Assembly (NCBI GenBank): GCA_905116865.2
Contig: CAJHNH020008568.1
Location: 400,125 to 464,124, forward strand
DNA length: 64,000 bases
Origin: Candidula unifasciata
Lineage: Eukaryota > Mollusca > Gastropoda > Stylommatophora > Geomitridae
Direction: 5' to 3'
Shown: positions 35,540 through 49,474 of the stretch, one piece after another
How the letters are laid out: each line of letters opens with the position of its first letter
Position numbering within the stretch: position 1 is the stretch's first letter
Translations under genes and position numbers: made by a program
Notes under the pieces: model-generated
What the model was told of the DNA's origin: nothing
What the model saw: only the letters and a program-made list of their open reading frames with translations
The model's database searches: none

Positions 35540-35541
<2 letters not shown>

Positions 35542-35771
35542 TATTTTAATAAACTGTTCTGACCTGTTTCAATGTAACATATTAATATAGACTGCCTAAT
35601 TTTTCATGCACGTACAAACACATACACACACAAAAGCAAATAAATGATGTTTTAATTAACCAATTGTATCCCCTCTCACTAACAATATTTCAGATACCTC
35701 TTCTGGGCTTTGGTTTAATATTCTTATACCTTCGGCAATAAGGGTAAGGAGGAAAAAGAGCTAAAGTTTCT

Positions 35772-36005
35772 ACGGGAGCCGCGTTAGCGCAGTCGATAGG
35801 AGACTCGCTTTCACATCCAGCTGCGACTCTCTGCAGCCCTTGGCCGGTGTTCGAAACCGGGCGGTTCCCGGGGTTCACCCAGCCTCTAGGTAATGGGTAC
35901 CAGAGTTAACACTCTGGAGTAAATAGAGGAACGTTGCTGTAGCTACGAAGTTACGTGCGCACTGCCACACAGGCGGACAGTTTATTATCACTGTCCGTAC
36001 TGGTG
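35772..36005 (+). mobile_element. SINE-G copy (tRNA-like head)
   Basis: Head: GAGCCGCGTTAGCGCAGTCG (A-box-like) and GGCCGGTGTTCGAAACCGGG (B box). The body has TAATGGGTACCAGAGTTAAC and CACTCTGGAGTAAATAGAGG, ending near GGCGGACAGTTTATTATCAC. It is the only copy in the window. Confidence 0.7.
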
Positions 36006-38275
36006 GCAGAGCATTTATGTTTTATAACACTGTGCAATGACGCTGGTTTATATCTCCCGATTTTACCTTTTGGTTTTTTTACAAGCAGAACTTACAATAA
36101 TAATTTTTTTTAATCGATTAAAGATGTCCTGAAGCAAAGTCCCAGGTAGACAGTAAATAGCCTGTCCTGCAAAGCTGAGAGGTGAAGCTTCTCAGAGCAG
36201 TCTGATATTGACAAGTCTGTCTGTGGTTTACATAACTGATATTATAAAATTATTTATTTATTATTCAATTATTGACATTATTGTCAGTAAGAAATCTCAA
36301 GCAGACTACATATACGAGAGCTGTATATGTCCATTGTTTAACGATGACTTATCTGTTTAGACGGACATAGAAAACACCTCAGCCGCTTCCTATCAGCTTT
36401 AAAGATCAATCAAGAACGTAGTGAACTGGACAAAGAATTTGGGTCTAAGACTTTCAATTACACATTTTTTTTCGTCTTTCCATATGATAACGTTATATTG
36501 TGCTACAAAGGAGCAAATGAACCTCGCTCACTAAGTCCAGTGATACAGGTTTTGCTCTCATGGGGAGTATTTAGAGACCATGTGTTGACAGTGCAGCCCA
36601 ATTACCCCCCCCCCCCCTTTCTTTTTTTTTATGGCTTGTTTACCCACAAGGTAAAAGTAACGATAATGCTTATTGAACAAATCACACTGCAGAATCTGCA
36701 AGATCAACAGAGTAGTGCTCTGTCTTTCCATTCTTGAAGCTTTCCTGCTAGACCAGCCATTGTCAACTACGGCTAATGGCTGAATCTTTCCTGCCACAAT
36801 ATTACTTTCAGGCTGCATTTCTTTGTCTTCGGATAAGTATATCTAGTTTCTAACAAACATAATGCGCTCCCCGTCCGAAATCGTTGGCACAGTTTAGGGC
36901 ACGGATTCTCAACTGGCGGCTGCCAGATATGGCATACAGAAGCCTGACAAGGAGCCCTCATGTCATCTGCCAATTGTATTGTATTCTTGATTATTCTAAG
37001 CTGGGACTCGGGTCTCTGGCCGGCGACGATCCCCACTTTCCAACATTTGTACCCCTTAGTCAACTTCATTGAATGGCACTGGTATAGGGTGTCACGTTTG
37101 GTAAATGCTCCCCGACATCTGGCGTTATCAGAGACAGTATTACGGCTACCGTTACAGAGTAACTCAGTCATATCATTCTACAACTAAAACAAATACAATT
37201 GCTGTATTGGAGCCCCTTCAATTTCGAAGAACACAAAACCCTCAGTTTAAAAAGCCTAAAAGGTTTCGAAACCATAAATTTCACGTGAGGTCAACAAACC
37301 GTTATTACGAAGAGGAAAAAAAGTATAAATTTATCATCTTTGAGGACAAACTTTGACATAGCAGTCATATATACAGACTGACATAACAATATATGAAGCT
37401 CTTAAACCAAGACTATGGATTAGCTGTCTAGACATATCCATTACAGCATCCATTACAGTTCTGGAAGTCCAAGAAATAATCCCGTGAGTCGGACCAAAAA
37501 GCTTTTTTACTTGATGTACTCAGGAATTAGTATCCTTCCAATATTTAAACACCTGCATTCATGTATGTTTTTGCTTTAAAAAAACTGCAACCACCCCCCC
37601 CCCTCCTTTTTTCCCCTACCGACAAACAAACACACACTCACATACACACAGGGAAGTGCGTTGATAGATCTATCCTGTATTACACGCCCTAACCTGCATA
37701 TGAACAGACCAGATACAGAACAGAGGCAGCCACTCGGCTTTCAACTGTTCACTGTCAATAGTCCAGTTAACATTTATATTCAAGGATGAGTATCAGCCCT
37801 GCAATCCATTTCACGCTGCCCCCCAGAACAGCATCATCTATACTATTTACACAGACAAAATAAATTAGGAATGCCGTTCACAAGAACAGTCCAGCAATGG
37901 ATTCCAGCCGTCGATGATATCCCTACACTGCAGGGGCAGATGAACTCATGAAGGCTACTGGGAACTCAGTACACCCCGATCTATCGCAGGGCTTTAAAAT
38001 GCCAAAGACAATCTTAGAAGAATCTATGAAATTCAAATGGGGGAAACATAATATCGACAAGCGAGAGCATGTTGTATTAAGTAGGAGGAAAGGCAATACA
38101 AGCACATGTGACGGCATCGGTTCATTATTTCCATAAGGCATATTTCAAGGCAAGCAGTTTACTATTTGGTGATAGCTGGCAAGGCTGATTGAAAGAGGGC
38201 AAATGGAAAGCAAACAAGAAACACATCTTGATGGCTTGGCCATTATGGGACAGGACAAGAGCACTGACGTGATTT
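36006..38275. other. Unassigned 2.3-kb stretch
   Basis: No repeat family or coding domain that I can name. CACGGATTCTCAACTGGCGG at 36900-36919 looks like a hAT terminus without a partner. A 62-codon plus-strand open frame at 37948-38136 contains KATGNSVHPDLSQGFKMPKT and is unrecognised. C-runs lie at about 36606-36618 and 37594-37603. Confidence 0.4.
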
Positions 38276-38282
38276 GCTCTAT

Positions 38283-38317
<35 letters not shown>

Positions 38318-38320
38318 TAT
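38276..38320. repeat. (TTTA)n microsatellite
   Basis: About 11 TTTA units just upstream of the 2.2-kb noncoding element. Confidence 0.93.
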
Positions 38321-39121
38321 TTGTATTTATTTATATACTAGCTGTACCCGGCCACGCGTTGCTGTGGCATAGTTTGGCTAAATGGAAATGAAAGAAAATA
38401 GAAATCGCACGTGTCTAATACAATCGTTGCTCAGATATGGAAATAGTCTTTGATCCCCACCCCACCCCCACCACAACTAAATCCACCTACTACTCTCTCC
38501 CTCATCAAAGGTTTTTGGAAAAGAAAGACAATGGAAATCGCTTGTGTCTAATAAAGTTAATGTCGCAATCATTCTCTGCACAGATATAGAGATAGTCTGG
38601 TTTTCCAACTTTAGAAAAGGCACCATATAATTGTGTCTTTATATTAGTGGTCGTTTAAAAAAAATTGTTATTTTGTTATCACATGCTCAAATTTTTTTTT
38701 TATAGGAGACGGAAGTAAAGCTACAGCTGTAATTGTAAATAACAAAGTCAGTCGTAAAAAAATTAAATAGCTGAGGTAGAGTTAGTAAAATATAAACAAA
38801 TTAAGTAATGAGAACTTGAAAATCACGTGTAAAGCTCTTTAAGTTCTCTTAAATTTAGATCATTACACACCTCCCCTCCCCCCTTTCACCGACTACTGCT
38901 CTTTCCCTCTTCGAAGGATTTGAAAAATCATCACATGGCGATATTTTGTTGTTGTTGTAACTGACATTGACATCCCTGTCCACCCGGACTAAAATGGAGA
39001 GCAGGAATTGTAATAGGTAGTGAATGGGGCTAGTGTAATATTTACCACCTCATCCTTCAAGTACCAGTACAACTACTACCACGACCACCACCACAGTAGC
39101 TGAAATAATGTCACTGCTATC

Positions 39122-39300
39122 TGTTTTATCATCGGAGTAGACAGGGAGTCGTGAGCCAGAAGATTTTGCTAGTGCTGTCGCCTCGAACTGGTCAGGTTAG
39201 GAAGTATAATTTAGCTTCCCGACAGAAGAACGCCATAACCTTACCGGCGGTCTTCACATGAGAGCACTACGGTGTAACAGCCCAACCACAACTACTACTG
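39122..39300 (-). mobile_element. SINE-F copy
   Basis: Shares GACAGGGAGTCGTGAG, GCTAGTGCTGTCGCC and a GAGAGC end with the copy at 27484. The B box is degraded. Confidence 0.65.
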
Positions 39301-39687
39301 CTGCTGCTACTTTGAGTGGGTAAAGCAGTTACTGTGACTTAAAGCTCTCTCAGTAAAAAGTTTGCACACCCAACTTCCCCTATCCCAAATTCACCGACTA
39401 CTCTTTCCCTCCTTGAAGTAGTTGGGAGAAATAAAAGCAATTGAAAAACAAATGAAAACAGGAAAAATACACCATAATTAGGAAATGAACGCTATGGTAA
39501 ACAGAACAGCTTAAAATTCCAACGCAGATGAAATAATTATATCTAAATGAAAATAAATTGAAAGCTATGAAATTTCAGCGTAATCATGCAATTGTAAAGT
39601 TTCAAAATTAAATCATAAGTATGCGAAATGGTCAAATTTAATTATTAGCTGATTTACCCACATACCTGTCCTTTGTTTTTTTTTTGG

Positions 39688-39841
39688 GTATTAGGGGCCA
39701 CAGGGCTAGTGCTGTCGCCACGACAGTGCAGGTGAGGATTTTATTTTAGCCCCGGGTAATAAAAAAAATACTACTGCGGATTCGAACCCTGGTCTCCCGG
39801 ACAGGAGCCCAGTGTTCTAACCATTCGACCAAGCAGCCGCT
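39688..39841 (-). mobile_element. SINE-F copy with well-preserved tRNA-like head
   Basis: The minus strand reads GCGGCTGCTTGGTCGAATGG (A-box-like), then TCCGGGAGACCAGGGTTCGA-ATCC (B box). The body contains GGCTAGTGCTGTCGCCACGA on the plus strand. The head looks tRNA-derived but the acceptor arms do not pair as in a gene. Confidence 0.75.
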
Positions 39842-40545
39842 TCATCAGAGAAACGAAAAGAGAACAAAACTATTTGAGATCTGTGTCCCTACTACAGTGT
39901 CCCGACTATAATACAACTCAAAACAGCAGACAATTGTTTTCTCATAGACAGATATTCCAGATATATTATTGAAACGGCACAGCAATAGAAATCGCACGTG
40001 TCTAACACGGTTAATGTCGCTGTCAATGTCTGCGCAGACGTCGAGATAGGCCTTTATGCCCCCCCCCCCTTTTTTCCCTTCCAATCCATCGGTTACTTTC
40101 CAACTCATCGAAGGTTGTTTGAAAAAAAAAAAAAAAATAGAAATCGTGTTTAATATGGTTATTGTGGCAATCATTGCCTGCACAGATATAGAGATAGTCT
40201 TGTTTGCTGTACCACGGCCTACTCTATTTATTATAGAAGGCGTTGGCTGTACGTATCTCGCCGGCGAATGATGGAAGTCTTGCGTTCTGACTACGGCGCA
40301 TGCGCATTTACTAACGTGGCTATAATTAACTGTCACCAAAAATGTAAATATTAGTTTCGAAGATTTTCCCAAAAATTGTCGCACACCATCTCTAACAATG
40401 ACAGGTTGAATTTCAAACCATGATGGGTGAACATCCGGTATCAAAACAAACATATCCTGAAAATTTCAGCTAAATCAGTTCAGTAGTTTCCGAGTCTATA
40501 GCTCATAAACAAACACACAAACATTGATTTATATATATATAGATA

Positions 40546-42503
40546 CATATTTCTTTATTTATGTGACCGGATTCGCGTTTCTCTGACCAGATTCAAGATT
40601 CTATGTTCGTGTAGGATGGCAAATCACGACCGCATATGCTTATCGGCATGGCAAATAATAATATTTCCAAGGAATGGGGCGCTGTGCAAGTGTTTTCATT
40701 GAAAAGAAGGCGCCCTCCCTCGACAGTTTGGGAATGACTGTTTTAGACTATTGTTGGATTAAAATCAAATCAAATGTGCTACCAAAGGTTACAGAACTTT
40801 TAAACAGAATTTAAAAATCATATTTTTAAGGAAGTATGAAAAATTTATAAAAAGGACGTTAAAATAATATTTGCTATCACGATGACGGAATTTCTAAAAG
40901 TTATTTTCCATCAAAACTTGCAGAACTACTAAATAAATAATTCTTGCTAAAAAAGACAGTAAAATCTCATCCCATTGAGAAAGCGAAAAGCCATTGGTAC
41001 AAACAAGACAGCTACAGTAACCCATCAACAACTGATATTGATCATGTTATGGCCTTTTCTGGTACTTAATAACTCTACTGATGCTTGTCTCTCATGCTAG
41101 AAAGTCATATAGTTGATTGTTTTCCCGGTCTGTTTGTTTGTGTAGTTTTTCGCATCATAGTTTATGTCTTCATTGCAGTGCCTCTTATTCGCAGCTCACT
41201 GAACCAGATAATATATTGATACAGAAATGATTTTATTAACATTTCATGTGGTTGAGCGCATTTAGGGTTGGTTTTCTTTTTCTGCTTCTTCTTCTTGTTA
41301 CTCCACAATTCTTCTGTCAGAAAACGTATATCAGGAGGCCGGAAACCTTGATGAAAGCTATCGTAGGCGTCCATATTGCAATGTGTACTATACAGCTTTG
41401 GCTTGAATGGGACTTGAACAGGCCAGATTGCATCTCTGTATACAGCATCCATTGAACACTTTTGCAGTAAGTGCGCTTCTTTTTCAGGCATCAAATGCCA
41501 AAGACAGCCCCATCTCCGTCGTCAGCGTACTTTGCATATTTTCTCCGGGCATACAGATACCTTGTGAAATGAACAGACAGATTGACTTGTCCTGCGCCAA
41601 TACAATGACGTATCCAGTAAGGGCCGTTCGGTTGATGACGTCAGCTCGCCATGACGTCAACTCCCTGGGCTTACGATATTTCCCGTTTTCGCTCTAAAAG
41701 TCCCTTTTTTCGGTGTGTTCCGGGCCGTCCGCTGAGTAACCTACCCCCCCCCCCCCCTCTACTACTACTCGTACATCATTTCCATGACCTTACAGAGGAT
41801 TCGAACCTACGCTTTCTGAACTTGTTTTATGTTTAATTTCAAAGCAGTCGTTGTCTTGTCACTTTTAGCCACTATTTCCTTGAAAAATTTATCACGTCTA
41901 ATTATGTATCTTTAGATATGGATAACCTGAAAATAAAGAGTTGTCACTAAGATAAAGCACATCAAACGACAGACGAAAAGTAACTTTGATAAAATTTTAC
42001 GCAACAAATTATTGGTAATGTTAGGATACGAATTGTTCATACTACATACACCAGTATTGACATGCGGCGGTAAATCTTAAACAATTAATAAGTAAGTATT
42101 AAAAAAAAATTCACGAAGCCTCAGAGAAGTGGTCTTAAGAAAGCTTACATTTGTCTAGATAGCTAAAATGGGTTAACAAGATTTTCTGATAGAGGATGAG
42201 ACTCGCAGACAATATATATAAAATACATCAGGAAGAGGTGGCCATTCTGTTGTTATGCCACGCTGTTAGGCGAGATGGAAGGAGGAGCAGGAATCGACCA
42301 GCAGGATGGTGGAGACAGGATATTACAAGACACACTGAGCATACGAATTCACGGGGCGGGACAGTGCAGAAGGATGTGCTGGTGATTCTGATGATAATGA
42401 TAACAGTGGTTGTGGTGATAATGATGATGAGGTTGATGAGAACAGAGGAAAGATTGGAACATGTAATGACGGCTAGAACGATTTATGGAGAGAGGTTTGA
42501 GGT
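40546..42503. other. Unassigned 2-kb stretch
   Basis: Two CRE octamers TGACGTCA lie close together at 41636-41643 and 41652-41659. A GGGAATGACTG hAT-like end lies near 40730. A C-run lies at 41743-41757. No coding domain recognised. Confidence 0.4.
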
Positions 42504-42905
42504 TTAAGGTTTGAGGTTCGAGTAACGGATCAACATCATGGCACACGGGTAGTAAGCTATAAGTGCTCTGTTTTTTTTCTAACTCAAGTCTGAGTCCCAA
42601 GAAGCTCAGTGCAGTGCACAGGCTATGTAGCACCGGCGAGGATCCTGAAATACTTTGGGTAGATTTTTAACTCAAAATTTTGCCCGGGCAGCGCCGTTAG
42701 GCTACTTTGTTCAATATCTCTAATTGCCAAGAGATTTTTTTTATACTGTCGCAACAAGACACACGGGCGTCCGATCTTGCTACCCACACACCAAGGGAAA
42801 TTACTAGAAGCTCAAGTCAACGTGAAAAAATCCCAGCTCTTACCGGGGATTGAACCCGGGACCTCTAGCAGTCGAGGCGGACACCATGCCTCTAGAAGAC
42901 GCAGC
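42504..42905 (-). mobile_element. SINE-E copy, nearly full length
   Basis: Shares all blocks with 23404-23765. The minus-strand head includes TCTAGAGGCATGGTGTCCGC (A-box-like) and GTCCCGGGTTCAATCCCCGG (B box). A (GA)n run follows at 42930-42975. 42976-43375 is unassigned. Confidence 0.8.
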
Positions 42906-42923
42906 ACCTCCCCCTCTCCATTT

Positions 42924-42976
<53 letters not shown>

Positions 42977-43373
42977 ATGATGCTGAGGGGGGAGGAGGGG
43001 AAAGAGAAAATGTTTAACAGCTTTTTCTTGGTACAGAATATTGCCAGCAACGAAATGAAACATGCAGGAGACAGCCAGACGTGGAGGACCAGGGTCGCCC
43101 ATGCCAGCAGGCAAAAACTCGTGCTGATGATGAAGAATTTCTCTCCGCTGTGACTTCCTCGTGATGAAGGCTGTAATCTTCTGTTGATACAGAAAGATCA
43201 ATCACCTGCGCAGTTAGAACAGTTATTAGTGACAGTCTGCATACCTGTTTGATAAGGCAAACACGGAATTCATTTGGCTAATACCGAGATCAGGTGAATG
43301 CACTGTTAGCATGAAAGTTATCACATACAATGTTTCTACGAGGGCAAAGTTTGGTGACCTCTCAGAGGTTAGT

Positions 43374-43375
<2 letters not shown>

Positions 43376-43454
<79 letters not shown>

Positions 43455-43456
43455 AA
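43376..43456. repeat. (CA)n(TA)n(CA)n compound microsatellite
   Basis: CA units to 43414, TA units to 43437, then CA units to 43454. A SINE-A 3' end starts about 10 bases later. Confidence 0.95.
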
Positions 43457-43465
43457 TACATGGAA

Positions 43466-43737
43466 AATGACCCTTTTCCACGACTTTCATGCGTATTGGA
43501 TATAAAGGGCTAGACTTATATTTTATAGCTCAAATAGTAATTTGTAGGTAATGTGGTCAGCATCACGCCTGCCGCCTTTACTTCCCAGGAGGTACCCACT
43601 GGTTCCTGGTACCCACTCATGGCTGGGTCGACCTGGGAGTCAAGGTCATTTCTGAAAAAGTCTGGCCCTCGTCAGGATTCGAACCCACGACATTCTGATC
43701 TGCAGGCAAGCATCTAGCCGCTGGACCACAGCATCTT
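43466..43737 (-). mobile_element. SINE-A copy, full length
   Basis: Minus orientation: CCCTTTTCCACGACTTTCAT, GACTTATATTTTATAGC, GCCGCCTTTACTTCCCAGG, GGCTGGGTCGACCTGGGAGT, and the head with GGATTCGAACCCACGAC and CTAGCCGCTGGACCAC. It has a small duplication near GGTACCCACTGGTTCCTGGT. (CA)n follows at 43763-43798. 43799-44183 is unassigned. Confidence 0.87.
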
Positions 43738-44183
43738 CCATATACATATGAATGTATATATACACCCACACACACCCACACACACACACACACACACAAA
43801 TGCTTGCATCTTCACTCTCCTATTATTCTGCTTCTACACAACAGAAGGCTTGCAGTTTAGTTCCTAATTTTCTTCTATCCTATGCAATTTTAGACTGAAT
43901 CTAGGCAGGCCTCATTGGCCTTGCCTATTAGCGCCTGTAGTCTAGTTTTTCTAGCACATCCCAGTTTTTTCTCAGTCCATTTCTTTCCTCTTTCAGCGCC
44001 TGTTTGATAATTCGCCCACCTTTTTTTACTTTTGATGTGCTCAATATATTGCCATCATTTTTAGTTTTGTAACTGTTAGTACCAATGCTTTCACTAAAGA
44101 AGGAGGAAAAGGACTGACAGAAACAAAAAGAAATGAGTAAAGAAATCTTTCTTTGCGATCATCGGCTGTAAACTCCGGCGGAA

Positions 44184-44412
44184 AGTTCTGGTGTGTCCCC
44201 ATTTCTGGACTCTAGTCCTGTTCCAGAATCTGATGTGCATCCGTTTCACAGATCTGACTCATTTGTTTGCAGACTGTTGGCTCCTTGCCTCTCAAACACA
44301 TTCACTCTGACTTCGAAGGAAGCTCCCAATTAGTCGACTCATACGTCATGCTTGTGGGTTGAAATTTTGTCTATTCTTCTTTGGCCCGTAATGGGGCCAC
44401 TGACCTCACATG
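44184..44412 (-). mobile_element. SINE-D copy
   Basis: Minus orientation: TTTCTGGACTCTAGTCCTGT, GATGTGCATCCGTTTCACAG, CAGACTGTTGGCTCCTTGCC, CTGACTTCGAAGGAAGCTCC, and the 5' end GGGGCCACTGACCTCACATG. The GAA tail side (44184) is truncated. Confidence 0.78.
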
Positions 44413-44460
44413 GGATTAGAAATGAAACATAATAATGGGGAGAATGCGGACAAGTGAAGA

Positions 44461-45339
<879 letters not shown>

Positions 45340-45632
45340 CGGGACCCGTATGAGAAGTGGGATGGGTGGGTGAGGGCTGGGTGGCAATAGGCGCAATGCA
45401 CCATAACAAGCATGTCGTAAAATTAGACTAATTATGAATAAATCTTTTGAAGTCGGGGAATATCTGCCGGAGAGACAAGAAATTTCATTTTTTTTTAAAT
45501 TATGCATACAAATAAGCCAGATCTATAAAACGGATGTGAAAGCAAAAACTCAAAGTTCTGGGACAAGTAGACGAAACAAACCAGATCTTTCTGTTGGCGT
45601 TTACATGAAATGAACGCGAAGAAGAAGAGATC
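45340..45632 (+). mobile_element. SINE-D copy, diverged, with GAAGAAGAAG end
   Basis: CAAGCATGTCGTAAAATTAG, CTTTTGAAGTCGGGGAATAT, CTGCCGGAGAGAC, a T-run, GGATGTGAAAGCAAAAACTC and CGCGAAGAAGAAGAG. It is older than the next copy. Confidence 0.7.
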
Positions 45633-45689
45633 TGGGGAAAAAAAAAAACGAAACTCGATGGCTGAACTGACTGAAATCAAACCGACCGC

Positions 45690-45954
45690 TGCCCCCGTGT
45701 GGGTTCCGGGGTTCTGTTATAGTGAAAACAAGAACTGACTCACTGCCCACCCACTAGCATGTCGTAAGAGCCGACTTACTGGGAGCTTCCTTCAAAGTCA
45801 GAGTGCATCTGCCTGAGAGGCAAGGAACCAGTCTGCAAACAAATGTCAGATCTGTAAAACGGATGCTTACGCAACACTCAGGTTCAGGAACAGGACTACA
45901 GTCCAGAAGTGGATGAACAAATAGAAGTTTACAGCTGGTGAACGCGAAGAAAAA

Positions 45955-45986
<32 letters not shown>

Positions 45987-45998
45987 GGAGGAAGAATA
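45690..45998 (+). mobile_element. SINE-D copy, most complete, with (GAA)n tail
   Basis: It starts near GCCCCCGTGTGGGTTCCGGG, then a GTTATAGTGAAAACAAGAAC block, GCATGTCGTAAGAGCCGACT, CTTCCTTCAAAGTCAGAGTG, GGTTCAGGAACAGGACTACA and GGTGAACGCGAAG, ending in a GAA-rich tail of about 45 bases. It serves as the reference for SINE-D in this window. Confidence 0.83.
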
Positions 45999-46032
45999 AA
46001 CTGATCGCAGTTACTAGCTACATTTCCGAAAT

Positions 46033-46162
46033 CTCATTTAAGGATAAGTCGACCTAAGAACTTGTGTTAATTTGTGTAAATTTTAGAATTTATCCCTGAT
46101 GCGGATTCGAACCCTTTGCTACTGCAGGCAGACGGCTAGTCACTGCGCCACCGCGTCAGGTT
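46033..46162 (-). mobile_element. SINE-A head and core fragment
   Basis: On plus: AAGGATAAGTCGACCTAAGA, then GCGGATTCGAACCCTTTGC and GTCACTGCGCCACCGCGTC. On minus this is a tRNA-like head with B box GGGTTCGAATCC. Confidence 0.65.
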
Positions 46163-47140
46163 AATGTAACTGCAGCATGGACAGCAGAAACTAGGGGCTT
46201 ATGTCGCTTGAGTCCACCCCCTATAGCGGGCGGAGCGGCCCACTTTAACCACACAAGAAAATAATGTTTGAAGGTGTCTCTATACTTTTTATATTTCAAA
46301 TATATTTTATACTCTTTTCCAATTCAGACATGCATTTTTATTAATATTATGCTCTTCAGCTAGCATCAGGTCTCTTTTCTGTTACGTAGCGAATTTGTAA
46401 GCGAGCACAGGCGGATGTAGTAATTCTTTACCTATGTTATGTAGAAAACCGTAATGCCAGAAATTTTTTACTTGTGATGTACATCATTTGTATAGTTAAA
46501 ATAATTCTTTATTTGTGTTGTTGGCACCTTTCCGTATTTTCAGACGTTAGCCTTATATTGGACTATGGGCAGGTATAGGTCGCGGTAAGTTGGAATTACG
46601 AGTATGACTCGCAAGCCTAAGCCACTTGGGCAGCTAATGTTATAAGTAGCTCAGTCAAATATGACCAGAACATGACCAATTGTGTTGTCTCTGCGTGTTA
46701 TTTGTTCAACTGCGCTGCATCTTACGACAATTTATATTAAAGTTAACATTATGGGGCTTTGCAATGTTACATGCCAAAAGCTGAGACACGCAGATGTCTC
46801 AGACAATACTAGGAAGGGCAAGACAAGCCAAAGTTGTCCTTGGCAAAATAATATAGCTAATAAGATTGCTGCAATGGTAGCATGAAAAGCTTATATTGGA
46901 ATAATGCCAGAAAGTACAGAGATCAAACGAAAACAGAGGAAGCAAGCTGCTGACAGAACGGAGAAAGTAAAAAAAATGTATAGTATTGTCATAGACTTGA
47001 CTTCCCTCAAACGGTCGGCCCATAACAATTTGTATTGGAGACACATAGTAATTATAAATAGCGCGATATCATGCGATAAACTGTCTCGTTTACCCCTGCC
47101 AAACCGTGCCTGTTAACTTCAGTCTCTTCCTCCCTCACTA
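46163..47140. other. Unassigned stretch
   Basis: A weak SINE-A-like 3' block may exist near 46530-46560 (CACCTTTCCGTATTTTCAGA). Otherwise nothing recognised. Confidence 0.3.
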
Positions 47141-47576
<436 letters not shown>

Positions 47577-47776
47577 CTTCTCTTTTCTTCTGTCAAGTTT
47601 GCCGGTTGTCCCAAAGTGTTCATGTTTATATACACCCTTATAGATTATATGCAATTACAACCTTTATTATTGTTTCAAGCAGAAAAAAATTAAGTAAAAT
47701 TACGTTATTTCTTCTGTATAATAATTGCGTTTTCTAAGTCTCATTTGCACATTTATTTTTGTTATATCTAAGCTCC

Positions 47777-48370
<594 letters not shown>

Positions 48371-48441
48371 TTTTCTTCTTCGTCTCACCTTTCTTTTTCG
48401 ACGTAATTTGTTCCTCGCTCTACTTTTACCGCTACCTCTGT

Positions 48442-48692
48442 TGGAGTCCCACCCAGGGAGCCTTCGGACGGGAAAGTCGTGGGTTCAGGTCCCTACAGAG
48501 CTGAATTGTTTTTTTTCAAAATTGACCTTAGCCTTCAGGTCGACCCAGCCTTCATTGGGTACCAGGTGCAGTCCAGGGAAGTAAATGCGGCCGGTGTTCT
48601 GTTGACCACATTAACCACCAAGTGCCAATTGCTCTATGAAATATAGATCTAGCGGTATATATGCCCAATACCCCTGAAAAAAGGGAAAAGGC
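48442..48692 (+). mobile_element. SINE-A copy, nearly full length
   Basis: Head with GAAAGTCGTGGGTTCAGGTC, then AATTGACCTTAGCCTTCAGG, CGACCCAGCCTTCATTGGGT, ACCAGGTGCAGTCCAGGGAA, CACCAAGTGCCAATTGCTCT and the end GCCCAATACCCCTG. It lies about 70 bases after the TTC array. Confidence 0.85.
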
Positions 48693-49237
48693 TTCTTTAA
48701 TTTTACTCACTTGTTAGCAAGCAGTGTGTCTATACATGCCCCTCCTCCTCCCCCCCCCCCTAATGGGGCCTCGGAACCCACCTCAGGGCGTGAGTAAATA
48801 ATGGGACGACATTCGATTGTTTACTTTTCTGGCTAGGTTTTTGTGTTAGATTTCTCCAGGCAAATTTATCAATTCTGGTCGTTTTAGTCGACTTTCTAAC
48901 TTCTTGTAAAATAAAATGACAACACTTTCCGTTCAACCCAAAGAAATCTGGCTTCTTTAGGTATCGCAATGAACTGACTTTGTTTCGCTACAAATAATTT
49001 ATACAGTTTTGGGTTGCGTTCAGTAAATATGGGCGCATCGCCTAAAGGCTGAATTTCGTGGAGACAAGTCTGGTGTAAGTTTTAGTTTTCTTACTCTTCA
49101 TTTTCATTTTGTTTATTCTGTATGGTTTTATATTCGTGTTTTTTTTTTAATCTCGTGTATTTTGAATCGCTTCTGACACAGATGTTTCTGCATGATATGA
49201 TGCCAAATTGTCCATCATTTTTTTTGTCTTGATCGAT
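48693..49237. other. Mostly unassigned; SINE-D head scrap at 48757-48795
   Basis: CCTAATGGGGCCTCGGAACC matches the SINE-D 5' end in minus orientation; no more of the element follows. The rest is unrecognised. Confidence 0.4.
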
Positions 49238-49332
49238 CTCTACCTTGCTCTAAGTGTCGATTGGTTTATAAAATAAATTTCTAGCCCTATATGCCCAGCA
49301 AGCCTAAAGGCGTAGAAGCAGATCCTTCACTT
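49238..49332 (+). mobile_element. SINE-A 3' fragment
   Basis: CTAAGTGTCGATTGGTTTAT, TTTCTAGCCCTATATGCCCA and GCCTAAAGGCGTAGAAGCAG match the last third of SINE-A. Confidence 0.75.
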
Positions 49333-49415
49333 ACTTATTTACTTATCTCTATCTCGAGAGCCACAGTGGTGTGGCAGACTCTAGCCAATTTGTGGAGGAG
49401 AAATTCCAGACTGTC

Positions 49416-49418
<3 letters not shown>

Positions 49419-49471
<53 letters not shown>
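49419..49471. repeat. (GA)n microsatellite
   Basis: About 26 GA units immediately upstream of the 48-bp minisatellite. Confidence 0.95.

Positions 49472-49474
<3 letters not shown>

Larger units (their letters stand above)
38337..40545 (+). mobile_element. 2.2-kb noncoding element with internal repeats
   Basis: Starts CTAGCTGTACCCGGCCACGC and ends with AGCTAAATCAGTTCAGTAGT, TTCCGAGTCTATAGC, AAACAAACAC and a TATATATATAG tail. Both termini resemble a widely dispersed animal repeat (recalled, not checked). Inside, a unit GAAATCGCACGTGTCTAA followed by a C-rich CACC and CATCGAAGG block recurs near 38401, 38533, 39987 and 40138; partial C-rich units lie near 38870 and 39365. Two SINE-F copies are inserted. 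No coding sequence. Confidence 0.65.

Noticed and set aside
36900..36925. hAT element end (CACGGATTCTCAACTGGCGG)
   Set aside because: No matching opposite terminus or 8-bp duplication was found; a lone 20-base resemblance is too weak to call.
39770..39841. Functional tRNA gene on the minus strand
   Set aside because: A- and B-box-like sequences are present, but the acceptor and anticodon stems do not pair well and the same head with body recurs as SINE-F.
42196..42350. LINE C terminus (RRDGRRSRNRPAGWWRQDI)
   Set aside because: It resembles the basic block of LINE ORFs but lacks the preceding FGHV block and any second supporting motif.
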